Assembly: GCA_037447655.1 (NCBI GenBank)
Contig: JBBHKE010003316.1
Span: forward strand, 62,001-126,000
DNA from: Zygnema cylindricum
Taxonomy: Eukaryota; Streptophyta; Zygnematophyceae; Zygnematales; Zygnemataceae
Reading direction: 5' to 3'
Length of the DNA: 64,000 bases
The notes under the pieces are model-generated. The model made no database searches, was not told the origin of the DNA, and saw nothing but the letters and a program-made list of their open reading frames with translations. Made by a program: the position numbers and the translations under genes. This document shows, in pieces, positions 46,301-59,159 of the stretch; position 1 is the first letter of the stretch; the number at the start of each line of letters is the position of its first letter.

Positions 46301-49300
46301 GTAAACAGCTTCTAATGTACAGGTACACCGTGAATCACCATAAGAGTTAAGAAATAATTAGTGTAAAGAAACAATTAGTGTTATTAACTTTATTTTGGGT
46401 TGAAGGGCCTAATGCCAACAAAAATTAACGCTAATTTATATACCTAACACTAATTTGGATACATATTCCCATATTGTAGCCGCGATAGTCTGTGTTCACA
46501 TATTCGATGCTTGAACATGTGAGAACAGTTTCTCGCGATTTCCCCTCGTCTTAATGACTGGGAATCAAATCTGAGTGCGCTTTTCCGTGGCGACCCTCTT
46601 AATTTCCCGTGTCGACGCCTTTTTCTGACACTGACACTTATTCTGTCACACACTTATTCTGACACACACTTATTCTGTATGTCTGTATGAAATAATGAGC
46701 AGTTTTAGTAAGGACTGACACATTTCGTACATTACACTATTTAAAAACAGTTGAATTTGGAGTAATTAACGCTAATTAAACAGAATCTATATTAACGAAA
46801 AAAAATTAGAGTTATTAATTCTATTTTAGGTTCGAGGGTCAAAATTTGAGGGCTCCGAATTAGCGTTATTAATGCTTATAGCGATTCACGGTGTAGTAGG
46901 AAAGTGGAGTATTGGGTCGTAACATGTTTAGTCATTAAAAAATATGAGTGGAAGTGCCTCCTTTCCAGCTGACTAGTGTGATGCATTCGAAAGGCTGAAT
47001 ATGTTAAAGGCTCTAATGGACCCCAGGTGAAGACAGGTGAATTACTGTGGCCTCTTATTAGCATAAAGGAGGCTCAACAGGGAGCTGGAGCAAAGATAGA
47101 AGTCCCGACGCTTTTAGATGGGCTTGCTCGTAGAGAGTGACTGTGACAGTCCAAGCTCTTGCTGTTGGCAGGAGGAGCAGGCGTGATGGACTGGACCTCT
47201 AACTCAAACCAAGGTCTCCAGGAGTTCACCAGGGATTTTCACGTAGGGCCTGAGCTGGGCAGTAACAGCACTACTTGGGACCGGGTCTGGCCTGTCAGGG
47301 CAAACTTACTGTGGATTGGACCTTCTCCAACAATCCGATCGTGAGACGCAAATTTCGACAAGATATGCTAAAGCAGGTGGGGACAAGAAATAGCTGTGGT
47401 TAGTGGCAGATGGCTATTTGATGGCCGTATTGTTCCTTTGAGGCATTTGGTTTGCAAGTTGCAATCTTGGGAAGTGAAGGGAATGGATTCATTAAACAGT
47501 GTGTTCAATGTACTATTCCTTAGTGACTAAATCCCTTTGCTGACATGGCAAAGACGCGCAGACCGAGTTTCTCCTTACCATGAGAGCTGTCCTGCCGTCC
47601 TAATGTGTCAGGTCCTTGAAAACGGGCATCGTTACTGGAAAGTGCTGAGTGGTTACCACAGAGATGAACGCCTGGTGGATGCAAGCATCGCATGTAAAAA
47701 TATCAAAATCATCAGTAGGTGACTGCCTCTAAACGGCTTCTTAATTCCAATATTGCATGTGAAATTGAGGTGATTAATTAAACACATTTCCTGGAGCTCC
47801 TTTCGCTGTTGTTTTGTGTATGATTGTTTTTTTTTTGTTCTGACATGCGAGCTCTGGCTTGAAAGTGGATGATAAAATTCGTTTGGTTGAAGAATGAGAT
47901 GATTTGTCTAATGTGAGACTAATGTGATTGTTTAGGTGATGCAGCTCTTCATAATCAGGAATGGGTTACAAATAGTTTGTTTTAAAATGGTACTCAATAT
48001 TTGCGTGTTGATTCTGTATTAGCTTACAAAAGATGGAAACCTGCATTTTATATTTTATATAACAAAACTAAGTTGTTCCTAGGATTACGGTGAAATAGCT
48101 CAAATTTTCAATGAAATGTCCATCAAGGAACAGCGAACTACACCGTGTATCGCTATTAGTGTTAATGATTTTTTCGCCACTTAAAACATCTTTTCTCTGT
48201 ACACACTTGTCCATTTTCAGTTTGAGACGGCCAATCAGAGGCTGAGAATCATACCTTTCGATCGCAACCGTCAGATCCACAATCCAACATGTGTGTACGG
48301 AGAAAAGATGTTTTTATGTTTAAAAAAAAACATTAACACTAATAGCGATTCACGGTGTAGTTTACTATTGCATCAAATTATACAAATTAAAAACAATCAT
48401 CAGCTAAGGAAGATCTTTACTAATCTATTAGTAAAAGGGGTATATACATGGTATATTTTGTTGATGTATAATGAAACTGACTTCTATTCCCACTGAGTTT
48501 GTTTTATCTCACTATTTGGTTATCTTAATAGTTGGAGAAGGTTGATTGTTCGGTACTTGTGTATTTCAAAACATATCACGTGTGTATGATGCAGCTAACC
48601 AGACGATCACACTCACTGTCGACGTCCCATCCCAAGGCCATGAAGCAGAAGTCGGAGTGGAAATATACAGGTGAGCAACTCTCCGTTGCTCCAGTAGGCA
48701 ACTCCATCTTTGCGGATAGGTGGAGTAGGGTGGAAAAGGATTTTTTTTGGTTGAAAAAGGATTTGAAGGTGATGATGCATTGGGTCTGAGGATTGCAGTG
48801 TAAACCAGGACGGCATTCCGGATATTCTGTTTGGCTCAGGTTCAACTATTGTCACGGGGAAAGAAAAATTGTTGGTAAATATTAGTATCACCTTCAAGGA
48901 GCCCCAGGATCCCAGCTGGCAGGAAGGCACTCTCTATTACAGTGCTTTTGTTCGGCCCCTTCAGAAGAATCCCTTCAATAGGTAAGGCTTGTCCATTCGA
49001 TGCCATTGATTTCATTGGCTTTGATATAAAGTCTATTTTGAAGGCAACGGAAACCCAATTTTATCCGATAAATTGGTGTTGCTCAGCTACTTTTAGAGCC
49101 CAAGCTTTTATTCTGTTTCCCATCGTGATTGGTCACCTGTTTGCGGCATCAGCAAATGTTGTTGTTGGTACACAACCACCGTCTGCTTTAAGTGATTCAC
49201 CTCCACTTTCCTTTGGAGTGCTTCTTGCAGGTCAAATATGTGTACGTCGCGGTCATCTCTTGTGGCAATTCAGGCAGCAAGGGATGGTCCCCGACCTCCT

Positions 49301-49471
49301 GCTCCATTGACACCCTCAAAATTGCGCCTCCGGGAGGGTGAGGTTACTCTTATTGTGGTCATTATCGCCCTCCTTGTCACGGCTCTCTATGTCACAACCC
49401 GCCGTCATTTACGGGCTTGGAAGCAGACGTGTAATACTGTCGGAGGAGCATTTCGCTTTGCAGCAGCCGAG
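43392..49471 (+). CDS. GH26 hydrolase with beta-domain and membrane span (N-terminal part)
   Basis: Ten exons: 43392-43736, 44192-44355, 44660-45002, 45304-45486, 46019-46117, 47299-47376, 47612-47693, 48595-48670, 48799-48981 and 49231-49471. Product: signal peptide (MATMAVLIVIVLSLILSSTA); GH26 domain with acid/base Glu about 165 in RFGHEMNGAW and nucleophile Glu about 320 in VPEVSAMW; an EF-hand-like DTNNDGKLTMED loop; WFDERKHE; then VDWTFSN. A beta-rich domain (SNQTITLTVDVP, VNQDGIPDILFGSG) precedes a membrane span (VTLIVVIIALLVTALYV) followed by RRHLRAWKQ, which suggests a cytosolic C-side. GH26 enzymes mostly cleave beta-1,4-mannan. Intron 1 appears to use a GC donor. All phases agree. 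The last exon ends phase 0 at GAG and the next bases, GTGTGA, are a donor that reads Val-stop if unspliced. The chain continues in frame into the ankyrin exons at 49702. Confidence 0.87.
46324..46895. mobile_element. Family A MITE with nested insert, in a GH26 intron
   Basis: The ends TACACCGTGAATCACCATAAG and CTTATAGCGATTCACGGTGTA are TA-bounded inverted repeats. The interior contains a second inverted structure (AGACTATCGCGG-like arms, TATTCTGACACACACTTATTC repeats) related to 60400-60760. It lies between exons 5 and 6. Confidence 0.7.
48139..48359. mobile_element. Family A MITE carrying a nested family B element
   Basis: Outer ends: TACACCGTGTATCGCTATTAG and CTAATAGCGATTCACGGTGTA, TA-bounded. 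Inside, 48183-48316 is a complete family B element (ACATCTTTTCTCTGTACACAC and GTGTGTACGGAGAAAAGATGT). It lies in the intron before exon 8. Confidence 0.8.
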
Positions 49472-49701
49472 GTGTGACTCTCATTCGACTCTCATTATAG
49501 CCGTAGGATTGTCATGTAACTCACAGATTGCAGTCAAATATTCTGAATGTAAATGTTCTTCAGTGAATCTTTTTGTCAATTGTATACTTTGAAGCGGAAA
49601 GAAAGCTTATGTTTGATGATTGCTTGGAAATGCGTAATCATAGTGGTTATGTCTAACATCCTAACGTGGATTTTGTGCTTGATAAACTGATTTGTGTGCA
49701 G

Positions 49702-52700
49702 GGAAATATATCTGTAATGGAGGAGATATCAAAAATGCAGGGTTTTGATGTCAATGTGGGACTTTTAGGTTTCACTGCTTTGCATTCTGCAGTAATTCAA
49801 GACCAGGTGTGTTTTGTTGTACTTTGGCCTTTTTGGCCGCGGAAACACCCAGGACTATAGACACATAAATTTCATCGAAGAATAACTCTCATTATTCTCA
49901 GACTACACCAGTGGAGAATATTCAGACTACACCAGTGAGTGTGTAGAATAATGAGAGTGCAGAATCAAGCATGTGTAGACATCCTGTCAAAGTTTCATAC
50001 AAAATGCTCAACTAAGTACTCAGACTACATCACTGTGTAGAATCCAGCATGTGAAGACAACTCTTAGAGTTTCATGCAAAATGCTCATCAAAGCTTCATC
50101 CGAAATGAAACTCTAAACAATCCGTAAACAATACTTAACATAAAAAGGAAGTATAACCAACATTTAACAATGACAGAACACTTTGTGTGTAACCTCACTG
50201 TCTCCCACTCAAGCACCTCACACACACTCGAAGCACCTCTCACACACTCGACAATTTTAAGGTAAAAAATCTTCGGTCCCTGCTTTTCACTTAATCTGGT
50301 TTACACAGCTTGTATGAATATATACACTTAGGAGCCACTACAACTAACGTACTGTACTTAGTTTACGTTACAGATCCTAAAACAGATCTTGGCGTCACCC
50401 GTCTTTAATTCCCTAGCTGAATTTTTTATCTGTACAGGCTATAAAGTAATTAATACACAAGGCGACAACATTCTGTTTTCAAGAAATACAGCGCTGACAT
50501 ATTTTTTTTACACGGCATAGGATAGCATGGCATAGGATAGCTGCATTAGCACTGTCCAAGTCACTTTTCAAATCTATGACGGATGTTAGATTAGATTCAT
50601 CAACGACCTTTGCCGTCCTTCGTACAGGATCAGGTTTCCCACATCTCTTTTAGGGGTTTTTAGGGTTTTTAGGATGCGTGGGGTACTCCGTTAGATCGAA
50701 CTTGTAATGTCACTGATCTTGCCATGTGTCAACTTAACCTACGTTCCGGTTCTAAGTACTTTTGGCGCTGTCGAGGGTCTCGGCGCCCCACCTGCGCTCA
50801 GCCCCCCACCGCCGCTTGGCGTCTGAAATCCGTTCGCGCAGGTTGTCACACTAATTCACTCCCATGTTAGAGTTTCTCTTTCTATAAACTTTCAAAGTCC
50901 TGAATTCCCCTCTCACAGCCTACTTGTGAGAGGACCAAAGCTTTTAAAACAATATGGTATCGGAGCATGGTACAAGTTAGTTTGCTGAATGATCCACTGT
51001 TTAATCACAGACGCTCCGTACTTTCAATTTCCTGTTCGAAGTTTAGACTGTCGTTCACACTTTTTTTCCCCTAACGTGTATCCATTTGAACCTTTATCAC
51101 TCTTTCTTTAATATAGTACGTGCACACGAAAAACATGCGCGCACGTAAACTTAATTTCAAATACAACATGTTTCACACACTCCATTGTATATGCCATGAT
51201 GACATGTTCTGAAATAGGTAAAAAATTCAGTGAGATGTGAACCATGTTCACAAGTGTTTTTGTGTGTGGGCGATGAGCTGGTTATTTTTGTTGATAGAAA
51301 TTCCTCCCCTTCTCCTTCTCCTTTTCCTTCTTTTTCTCTGTCTAATTTTTTCTTCTCCTCCTCCTCCGTCCCCTTCTCCTTCTTCTCCTTCTTGTTTATC
51401 TTTTCCTTCTACTCCTTTTCTTTCTCCTTCTTCTCTTTATCCTTTTTCTTTTTATCTTTTTCTCCTTCTGATCCTTCTTCTCCTCGTTCTCCTTCTTCTT
51501 TCCGTTCTGATATTTCTTCTCCTCTTCAAAAGTGTTTTGATAGCTTATCTTCCGGCGTTGCTTTCAGGTAACTGCAGTGGAATGGCTTTTGTCTCGTGGC
51601 GCCAATGTACATTGCAAAAAGGAGGAGAACTGGGAAGATACAGCACTACATTATGCGGCTGCCAATGGCTTTGCTGACGTGGCTCGTATTCTACTGCAAT
51701 TTGGCGCTAATCCATGCCTGAAAAACTTCCAGGTGCCCTACTTACCTCGGTTATAGGGTAATTTTACCTATGCTATTATTCTTAATACTGGCCAGTGATC
51801 ACCGTAGTCTTACAAAAAAAAAATAGTCTTTTGGAAAATCGTATCGATGTCTGTATGATCCTATGCACTGTTCCTGTGTTCTTTGTTCAGGGTGCTACAC
51901 CTGGTGACTTGGCCTGGCAAAACAACCACATAGAGCTGGCCTTGGCCTTGTACAAGGCAATCAGTTCATACGCTGGATTCGACAAACAAAATGAGGGAAA
52001 TCAGCTGGATGTACCTCTGGTCTTTCCTACACTCCCTCAGGGTGCTCCTCCTCCAAATGAACAAATTTCTTTTATGTACAACACGCCAGTATCTCTATCC
52101 GTACAAGACAGTCAAAGAGCTCCTCACCTGGTTAAGCACAGCTTGACTCCTGTATCTGTGCCGGACCAAGAAGAGTTTGATGGCTCAAATCTGGCCATTG
52201 AAGGGAGTGGGTTGATGACTCCACTGTTGGGCAAGATGCAAAACCCGAACGATGCAGTGCAGGATTTCATTGGGCGCGTAAATTACGGTTTAGGCACACA
52301 TGGAACTGTACTGAAGAAGGGTACATATTCCTGGCGTTCGCTTGCTGTCATTTGTCAGGTGGGTTGGAGGAGGGATCCTTGGAGCCGTTATGTTGTATGC
52401 AGCTGTTTGTTTAGTCACTGAAAGTGAATTGGATGATGTGAAGCAATAAGAATGCATTGTTGATCTTTTCAGATGAACAGAAGTGTAACAGGATTTGGTG
52501 GGTGCAGCCACAAGATTTATCTGATCTGATTTTTTTGATCTGCTGGATTCGCTACGTTTTCTGCTGATTGACATATAAATGATGTTGGTGTATCATCATT
52601 CATGTAAATAATGATGTGTGTATAAATGATGTTTAAATGACGTAAATGATGTGAATGATGTGGGTGTATCGCCGAACGGGTGCGCAGGTAGCAGGCATAG

Positions 52701-55700
52701 TTTACTTCATGTGGCGTGCACGGTACAGTATCAATCGTGAACACCTTGCCTTTAGTCTCCTCTTCTTCCTCGCCGAGCTTGCTATATTTATTCCATCCTT
52801 CATCTTTTGCATGGAGATATGGACACCTGTAGAGCGGGATCCCCGCTCTCTTCAGAGCATGTGTCTCTCACCCAATGACTTTCCCTCTGTGGATGTTTAT
52901 GTGGTCTGTTTTAATGAACCGGTTACCATCATTGAAGCAACGGTTTGTGCTGCATTAAACATGATGTGAGTACCTCGCCACCCACCTCCCCTCTGCTGCT
53001 TTATGTTTGTGCACTCCTATTGTGATATTGCATATGTGATTGTCACCGCTGCTGGCCAGTCAATAGTTGTACAGAAAAGTGTACGCTTAGTACATTGTTC
53101 TGTACAGTTACTGTGGTTACTGGCTAGTAATCCTGTGTGTGTAGTTACCCTATTAGGTCTCCTGTCAATAAAAACACTGGTGGTTATAAAATAGAAATGG
53201 TGGCTGAACAGCAAGCTTTTCTAAATGATAAAGTTATGAAGCGCCTAGCTTACAAAATGGAAAGTTTTATACCAAATAACATTGGAACCCAGTTATGATG
53301 ACCTGATGGATGCTCGAATGCAACAGCTTAAGACCTCTTAATGAAGCATTTGGAACTCTGGCTATCATTCACACCATTTTTTTTGGTCAAAGAAAGAATG
53401 GTGTGCCAATTTCCAAAGGCTGATTCTGTTCAACAGTTTACATGAACAGGTACCCACCGGCGAAGTTACAGGTGTGGGTTTTAGACGATGGAAAACGCAA
53501 GCAGGTGGAAGAAACTTGCACAAAATTGCAACAAGAAATGTGCTTGAAAAAGTCGGGACCTTATGGTCGGGGCTGGGCAAAACTTCAGTATTCGGCTAGG
53601 ATCAAGGTGAGGGATTTGCTCCCCTGTTGTGAAGCATGAAGAAACCAGGAGCTGCAGGTGAGTGTTACGAGGCACTATAGTGTAGACACACTTGACCAAA
53701 GAGCGGAATTGAGCAGCGGGTTGAGCACTTTATAATGCCCATAATTACATGGGGACCTTACAGAGTATGAATGGATGGGCTGGAGGTACTGTGTGATTCT
53801 TGTGCGGGTCATGATATAAGGCTCTGCAATTGTATTTGGGATTGCAGGTGGAAGGAGTACCACACCACGCTAAGGCTGGGAACATCAATAGTCAACTTTT
53901 GAAAGGCATGCGACAGGGGGGGAAGCAGGGGGCTTTTGTGGTGGTCTTTGACTGCGACATGATTCCACGACCAGACTTTTTGGATCGCGTCATGGGGCAC
54001 TTTTTTGAGAAAATTGAAGATGGGTGGGAGCTCCGGAGAAAGCTGGCCTTTGTACAGACTCCTCAGGTTTGGTTTTTTGTTTTGTTACCTACACGCAATT
54101 GTCAGACATGGGATAGGAAGCTGCTCAAGCTCTCTCAACAGTAGCGCGGAAAGAAATTGGCTGGCAGGAGAAAGGAAACTTGCTATGTTGGATCATAAGT
54201 CATTTCTAATCACTAACATCTTATAATTTGATTAGCAATCTGTAGCTATTTACAACCTGTAAACAGACAGGTTACGTTTGACATTGGCCAGTTCATTTGA
54301 TGAACATGGAAAATTAGTGAGATTAATTGAAGAGAAACTTGTTGCCCTTGCCTCTCTAACTTACACGGGAGGAAATGGGTTTGTCGCAGGATTTTTACAA
54401 TGTAGGCAGAGATGATCCTATGGGCCACCGAGCTGCCTTCTTCTATGGCCCTATGATGCAGGGCAGGGATGGTTTAGGAGCGTGTCCTTGTGTGGGAACT
54501 GGAGTGGTGTTCCGTCGTGATGCTCTCATTTCTATTGGCGGACAGGCGTTTGGCTCAATCACTGAGGACTACAATACGGCAATGACATTCATGGGGGCAG
54601 GTGAGGATTGTTGCTGTTACCTTAATGCGTTCTATTGTATTTACAATGTATACCAAATGTGATGTGCAACAAATCTTTACTGTGTCGGCTGGTTGGGCAG
54701 TACTGTGTTTTATCATCTTTATGAGAACTGCTTGGAAACAAAAAAGGACTGCTGCATTTTTTTCCCTTTCTTTACTGGGCTGTACAAATGAAGCCACGAC
54801 TAATCGTTTCAATCCTTTCCAGTTGTTTTGTTGGGCTGTATAGCTAAAAATTTTAATTATGAATGCAGAAAGCCCTTTTCTGATCCCAAGATAACATCGG
54901 TGAAAACAAAATTGATTCTCTTATCCATTTTTGTGCTGTGCAGGTTTCTCATCCATCTACTTAAATGAGCGCCTAATCTATGGTTTGGCTCCGGAAGACC
55001 TCAATGCCGTTTTCAAACAGCGGCTTCGTTGGGCAATGGGCTCATTGCAGGTGCTAATAGCCTTCTGCAACATGTTATTGTTTTTTTTTTTTTCATTTCT
55101 GTCGACCTCTTAATATTTCTGTCAGATGTCTATATCTGCTGATGTCACTGCAAGACGTCGGTGGCACACCCGATGCATCAGTATTTGTTTTGAAGATCTA
55201 CTTTGCATCAATCGCTTTCTTCCCCTCCGGTAATGTCACCTCCTGAAATGTCCGATTCTCTACTATTGACTTGTATGCTTTCTCCCACGCAAGCTTCCAC
55301 TTCCATTCCCAATCACACGATTTTCTCGCCTCGGTGTATGATCGAGGATTGCCGGCCAAATTCTCACACATTAATTGCTATAAAAGGAATTCCGTCTCCT
55401 TCGCATTGGAGACGTAATAATGAGAATTGGAATTATCTTCACCAATTTTTTCATAAGAAAGCCGATTTGGTTTCTTTCCTCTATTTTCTCGAGTACTTCT
55501 CCTAAGAACCGGAAATTGTTCTACATTTTGTTCCTCCTCATCCTCATTTGGCAAACTCGATTTTGAGCTCGAGATTTTAGAGTTTCCGCCGACATTTTAG
55601 AATTTCGGCTCACATTGCTTTGAACATCGATGTCAATGTCCAATTTCTCCAAACCCAAATCTGCTTTCAATTTCCCATTCTTGACATCGACAATGGATTG

Positions 55701-58700
55701 CGGCTCCTCAGTCGAATCCGAATCCTCGATGTCCAGGAAATTGGCGACATCGTCCTCCTTATAGAAATCAAGATTTTTCTTTAATGTGACCGATTTTTCG
55801 ATAACCGATTTTAAATCCTCATGAAAATTGGTATTGCGGGATTTTTCCACAATGCGACGAACCATATCAAATACACGGTAAAGATTTCCCTTCGAACTAA
55901 AGCCCACAAAAATTCTGGGCCAACTCCTCGCATCAAATTTCCCCTTTCTTTTCACTTGATCCACATATAGATTGTAGCTTGACATCCCCAAATTCAGAGA
56001 TGATGGAGCGTCGGTTTTCCCCTATTTAATAATTCAAATGGTGTTTTGTCACCGGAAACCGAAGAAAGCCTCCGATTGCAAATATATTTAGCCGTGAGGA
56101 TGGCTTTCCCCATAATAAGATATTGGCTGTGAATCTGGTATAACAGTTCCCCTTCTTTTTTTGGAAGGTACGGATGCTTATGGTTATGTTTTGCGCGGAA
56201 GGGTCGGTTGTGTGAGGGATGTCCACTTGCATGTGGTAAACTTCCAAGGAAGCGGGGATGTCCTAGTTGCTGAAATTTGAAACGCATTTGTGCCCAGATT
56301 TTGTGCCGTGACAACCCTCTCTTCAAACCGGAGCTGACCATCCCGCAATCTCTTCTTTTTTTTCAGTCGGCCTTCCAGTTTAGTTTTGGTAAAGCAATAA
56401 GAGATCATTGAAAAAGCTTCAGCTATGGTAACCATCTGATTGTGCATTCTCCTGATTGTGAAGGGAGGGAGGAGGGTTGGGGGATCCTCAGTACTGGCTG
56501 TCCCTTCCCACGTTCCTTGTGATTTTGGCGCCTATCATTTACATGTTCTTCGCAATGAGCCCCATCATGGCTCGTGTGAACGAGTTCTGTTTTTTCTTCA
56601 GCTTGTATTACAGCTGCAACCGTCTCATGATCTGGACAGCCCACAATGGGGTGCCTAATAAGGGCTTAGAGATGTGGAGAGGAACCCAGGCATGGGTATG
56701 GACGGTTCCCAACAATCTGGAAGCTTGCTGGAAGGTGGTCACTTCTGAACTGTGGATGTTCAAGATTCTGGGCGCCTCAGAGGTATGGATAGATATTCCA
56801 TGCGGAGAGATTTTCTTCTAATTTTTGGCGAAAAGTAAGCCGGAAATACTGCTGTCTTTTATCAAACAAAATGACAAGACTTGCTCCGTGCATTTTCTGG
56901 GCCCTAGTTTCCATCAATAGTGGTGGCCACTGTTTTCTGAAACACAGCATAGTTCTAATGTGCGAAAAGGAATGAAACAGTATATGTAGTTTCCTTGTAC
57001 TAAAAGCACATTGAACCGATAAATAAGCATGTATGGGATTTCTAGATATATGGTTTCCATACATTTGCAAACATAAATACTAAGAAATATTTGCCGTTAA
57101 TTAGGTGTATATGCTGGGATGTTTATAGAGCAATGTTTCAACCATGTTGCAGCTATTTGACAGTTATGCAGAACAGGATTCAGTAATTTGTATTATCAGG
57201 CACTGAGTCTTTGGTACTGTATTTTCCTGGCTAGCAAGATATCTAACTTTGTGCAAGGTTGTGTAGGTTAATCAGCTTGTAATACTCAGTCATATGCGAG
57301 TCCAGTCATGTTCTCTTCCTTTTAGTTAACATGAACTGGAAAGATGGGCAACAGATTGGCTTCACGGTGACAAAAAAGGACGCCGAACGAAACATTTGGC
57401 AAGGGCTTTGCACTACCTGGGTTTATTTTCTCTACTACGCCATTATGACTTTGGGAGTCATCATTAATCTTTTGCGATTCAGTTTCGGTTACTACTCCGT
57501 TGACTACGTAGTTGGGCAGGTGATGTCCGTTACGCCCAATTTCAACTGTCGAAAATCGATGAGTTTATCTTTTCATTTCTGTCCAACCGAGGACTCCAAA
57601 AGTGACAATTTTTTTTCTCATGTGGGTGGTATGGAGGGTCAGGTTGTGGCTTTTGCTTGGGGCGCTCTCATCTGCGCGTATCTTTGGCCCCCGGTTTTAA
57701 TGATCCTAAAATGGTATGAGCCGGCAGTTGTGGGAAAGGTGGAGTGGGATGAGACTCCGGCAGAGCTCGCAGACGCTTTCCATCCTAACACCGGTATTTT
57801 TTCTTTATCTCTGACCTTCCCTTGGGTCATCTTTCATTTTCCCTCTTTTTCCCCTTCCCATCCCCTGTATATTTAAGGGTAGAGTGTGCTCTTTGAGCTC
57901 CCCTTTGGTCATCATATTGCCCATCACTTTCCTTCACTTTCAACTTCCCTTCTCCTTCTTTGAAGAGAATTTATATGTTTTGTTCGTGACCACGGTATAA
58001 TTTTTATTTTCTTATTCCCCCTTTGGTCTTCTTATTGAGATGTCACAACATTTTTGAACTCCTTTGGGACGGATGTACACGGTGTTTTTTCCAGAGGTAT
58101 GGAAACCGTCTTTTTTGCTTTTATTTGCTGTTCTAAGCTGAAGTCTGGCGGGAGGACAGGCCCTGCGGCTGAAGTGGAGAAACAGATCCACCCTGAGGCC
58201 GATGTGCATATGCAAAAGGCGATATGGAGGAAGATATTGAAGAACTGGTCGACATTGCTTCAAAGGTGGTTTGGGTAAGTCTTTCTGCGGTACACCTTTC
58301 AATAAGAAGTACACAATTTCCAGTGCTCCTACCTTGCAATCGAGCTTGTAGATAGAGGAAAGTGGACTCTCAAATCTGGCCGTTAAAAAAAATCATTCTT
58401 GCATCTAACAAAAAATCCATCTGTGCACTTCATGAAATTTTATTCAGACTCGCAAAATCGAAGTTTTTGAAGGCTGATTTGCCTACGGCTGTAAGATTGA
58501 TTGTATGTTGTATTTTTTGGCCTTCAAATGACCTTGAAGATATGGTGTTATCGCAGATCACCTCAAGATGGCCGTATCGACCGTTCAATTCGCAACTTGA
58601 GTGGAAGTGTGAGCCTTCTCTCTCGTCCAGAATTCACCTTAATGCGTCGCGATCGTGACAGTGTCACCTTTCCTCTGGTAAACTCCATCACTCTCATATC

Positions 58701-58788
58701 ATTGGTGGTTGTCGGTGTCCTATACTCGTTGTACCGTACGGAACCTGTGCAAGCTTTCATCCGTTTCCAACTAGTCCCGGTAATCTGA
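49702..58788 (+). CDS. Ankyrin-repeat GT2 synthase, CesA/BcsA type (C-terminal part)
   Basis: Exons: 49702-49806, 51568-51732, 51891-52358, 52688-52965, 53450-53606, 53848-54066, 54390-54600, 54944-55050, 56492-56782, 57355-57519, 57643-57793, 58097-58274 and 58557-58788. Two to three ankyrin repeats (GFTALHSAVIQDQ, DTALHYAAANGFADVARILL) and a Pro/Ser-rich linker precede two membrane spans. The GT2 core follows: VCFNEP, VLDDG, FDCDMIPRPDF, SITEDYNTA and QRLRW, the D,D,D,QxxRW set of processive beta-glycan synthases. C-terminal membrane spans follow. UDP- or GDP-sugar polymerisation to a beta-1,4-glycan is inferred; the polymer is not certain. Phases match across every junction, and together with the GH26 exons the chain is 1,506 codons plus stop. 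The starts of exons 57355 and 58097 are the least sure. A ~26-residue BcsA segment after QRLRW is missing where a Copia fragment lies. A separate start at 49666 (MDFVLDK) is possible. Confidence 0.9.
50955..50966 (+). other. Possible LTR-retrotransposon primer-binding site
   Basis: TGGTATCGGAGC resembles the initiator-tRNA-Met complementary site TGGTATCAGAGC that follows the 5' LTR in many Copia and Gypsy elements. It lies in the long intron 49807-51567. I cannot delimit an LTR pair, so it may be a truncated relic. Confidence 0.35.
55140..56400 (-). mobile_element. Ty1/Copia pol fragment (integrase end to RT start)
   Basis: On the minus strand the order is integrase C-terminal part (KYICNRRLSS, DKTPFELLNRGKPTLHHL, then RKGKFDARSWPRIFVGFSSKG), a linker with acidic residues, then the start of the reverse transcriptase (VTLPEGKKAID, IFKTNTDASGVP). 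Several frame breaks and stops make it dead. It is antisense in the intron between the QRLRW exon and the next membrane-span exon of the GT2 gene. Neither LTR was found nearby. Confidence 0.85.
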
Positions 58789-59159
58789 GAGTTCAAAGAT
58801 TTTTTGTTGCATTAAGAAGTTGGAGTTCCACCTAACTGTTGAAAACAGTTGCAGTTGGAACAGTAATTTTGGTTGTATTTTAGGATGTAGAGATGTTTGT
58901 TTTTTGTCTGTTTACAAGACAAAAAATGCCCATTACACGGGCAAGGTTCGTGTTGTGTGTGTTTAACTGTTTATGCATTGATAGAGTTTTTACTTTTTAG
59001 CCTATGTAATTGTTTGAGCCCTGCAATACTGTAGTTGTCCAATTCGTAGGTATTTGGATATTTTTCCGATTTTTACATAGTATTCGCGACTTTTATACTT
59101 CGTAAAAATCCTTTAGTTTTCGCTGTACTTACATGTGTGAAAACGTAGGGAAAGTGTAA

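Noticed and set aside
47159-47344. ORF with VMDWTSNSN that resembles the GH26 DWR region
   Set aside because: Wrong phase relative to both neighbours. The phase-0 exon 47299-47376 (VDWTFSN) in another frame fits the family and the splice sites.
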